Source: JASFUX01 sp050050115
GTDB lineage: Bacteria; Pseudomonadota; Alphaproteobacteria; Caulobacterales; Maricaulaceae
Direction: 5' to 3'
DNA: 5,957 nucleotides
NCBI GenBank assembly: GCA_050050115.1
Contig: JASFUX010000218.1
Span: forward strand, 1 to 5,957
Under the pieces are notes generated by a model. That model worked only from the letters and a program-made list of their open reading frames with translations. It did no database searches and was not told the DNA's origin. The position numbers and the translations under genes are program-made. This document shows positions 5,658 through 5,957 of the stretch, piece by piece (within the stretch, counting starts at the first letter, position 1; every line of letters starts with the position of its first letter).

Positions 5658-5670
5658 GGGGGCTGGCATC

Positions 5671-5957
5671 GTGATCAGACAAGGCTTCCCGATCTTCGCA
5701 GCGGCGGCGGTCGTCTTGAGCGGCGGCGCGGCCGCCCAGGAGGAGACTTTCGAGGAGTGGGCCGCGGACTTCCGCGCCCGCGCGGTCGACAGCGGCCGGC
5801 CGGCCGAGCTCGTCGCCGAGGTGATGGACGGTCTCGAGCCGATCGAGCTGGCCATCGAGCTTGACCGCGAGCAGCCCGAATTCGTCCGCCCGATCTGGGA
5901 ATATATCGACAGCGCCGTCTCGGAGAGCCGTGTCGCCACGTGTCGCGAGAAGGTCGC
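5671..5957 (+). CDS. Lytic murein transglycosylase (SLT_2/MltB-type), N-terminal part (cut by window edge)
   Basis: The only plus-strand gene. The 95 residues present begin with a signal peptide (MIRQGFPIFAAAAVVLSGG, cleavage about AAA|QE after residue 22; no lipobox Cys, so soluble periplasmic). The family's N-terminal region follows: TFEEWAADFRARAVDSG (26-42) and IELDREQPEFVRPIWEYIDSAVSESRV as separate pieces at about 62-88, typical of MltB-like enzymes that cleave peptidoglycan to 1,6-anhydromuropeptides. The catalytic Glu lies beyond the window. Cys91 stands where family members usually have Gly after RVA. The GTG start at 5671 is supported by GAAGGGGG 8 nt upstream and by the signal peptide beginning there. 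It diverges from rpmJ over a 120-nt intergenic region; I see no convincing plus-strand promoter hexamers. Confidence 0.9.
   Translation, partial: MIRQGFPIFAAAAVVLSGGAAAQEETFEEWAADFRARAVDSGRPAELVAEVMDGLEPIELAIELDREQPEFVRPIWEYIDSAVSESRVATCREKV

Overview
The window reads as chromosomal DNA from a GC-rich alphaproteobacterium, most likely of the Caulobacterales/Maricaulales/Hyphomonadaceae type. The pointers are a clear GapR (DUF2312) protein, a 41-residue ribosomal protein L36 of the form that lacks the zinc cysteines, an SLT_2-type lytic transglycosylase, alpha-type promoter elements and strong third-position GC bias. The assignment below class level is inference. Gene density is high and there is no sign of mobile DNA, CRISPR, tRNA or rRNA.

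Layout from right to left, because almost everything is on the minus strand. At 5671-5957 (+) is the 5' part of a lytic murein transglycosylase. It diverges from rpmJ (5425-5550, -), which has a good sigma-70 promoter (TTGACA-17-TAGTTT, 5595-5623). Behind rpmJ come a HAD-family phosphatase (4760-5407), 17 nt after the rpmJ stop, and an exported tetratricopeptide-repeat protein (4005-4760) that overlaps the HAD stop by one base. These three look like one transcription unit. After an 86-nt gap come an N-terminally membrane-anchored alpha/beta hydrolase (2902-3918) and a gamma-glutamylcyclotransferase-fold-like protein (2198-2905), joined by a 4-nt GTGA overlap. Next are gapR (1877-2164) and, 4 nt after its stop, a small lysine-rich basic protein of unknown function (1429-1872). 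A separate gene follows for a small secreted outer-membrane beta-barrel protein (796-1257), with a possible EcfG-type stress promoter in front. Its 3' region carries a 34-nt G-less, C-rich RNA stretch and a perfect 10-bp hairpin, which I read as a termination region. Last is the N-terminal 211 residues of an iron-containing alcohol dehydrogenase (1-633), cut by the window edge.

The genes do not form one pathway. They are a mix of housekeeping (L36, GapR), envelope (transglycosylase, TPR protein, beta-barrel protein) and metabolic (HAD, hydrolase, GGCT-like, alcohol dehydrogenase) functions. I found no convincing new multi-gene system. The items most worth a second look are the GapR/basic-protein pair, the G-less termination region at 689-745, the candidate stress promoter, and rpmJ, which hides inside a longer open frame that would otherwise be read as an N-terminal extension of the HAD protein.
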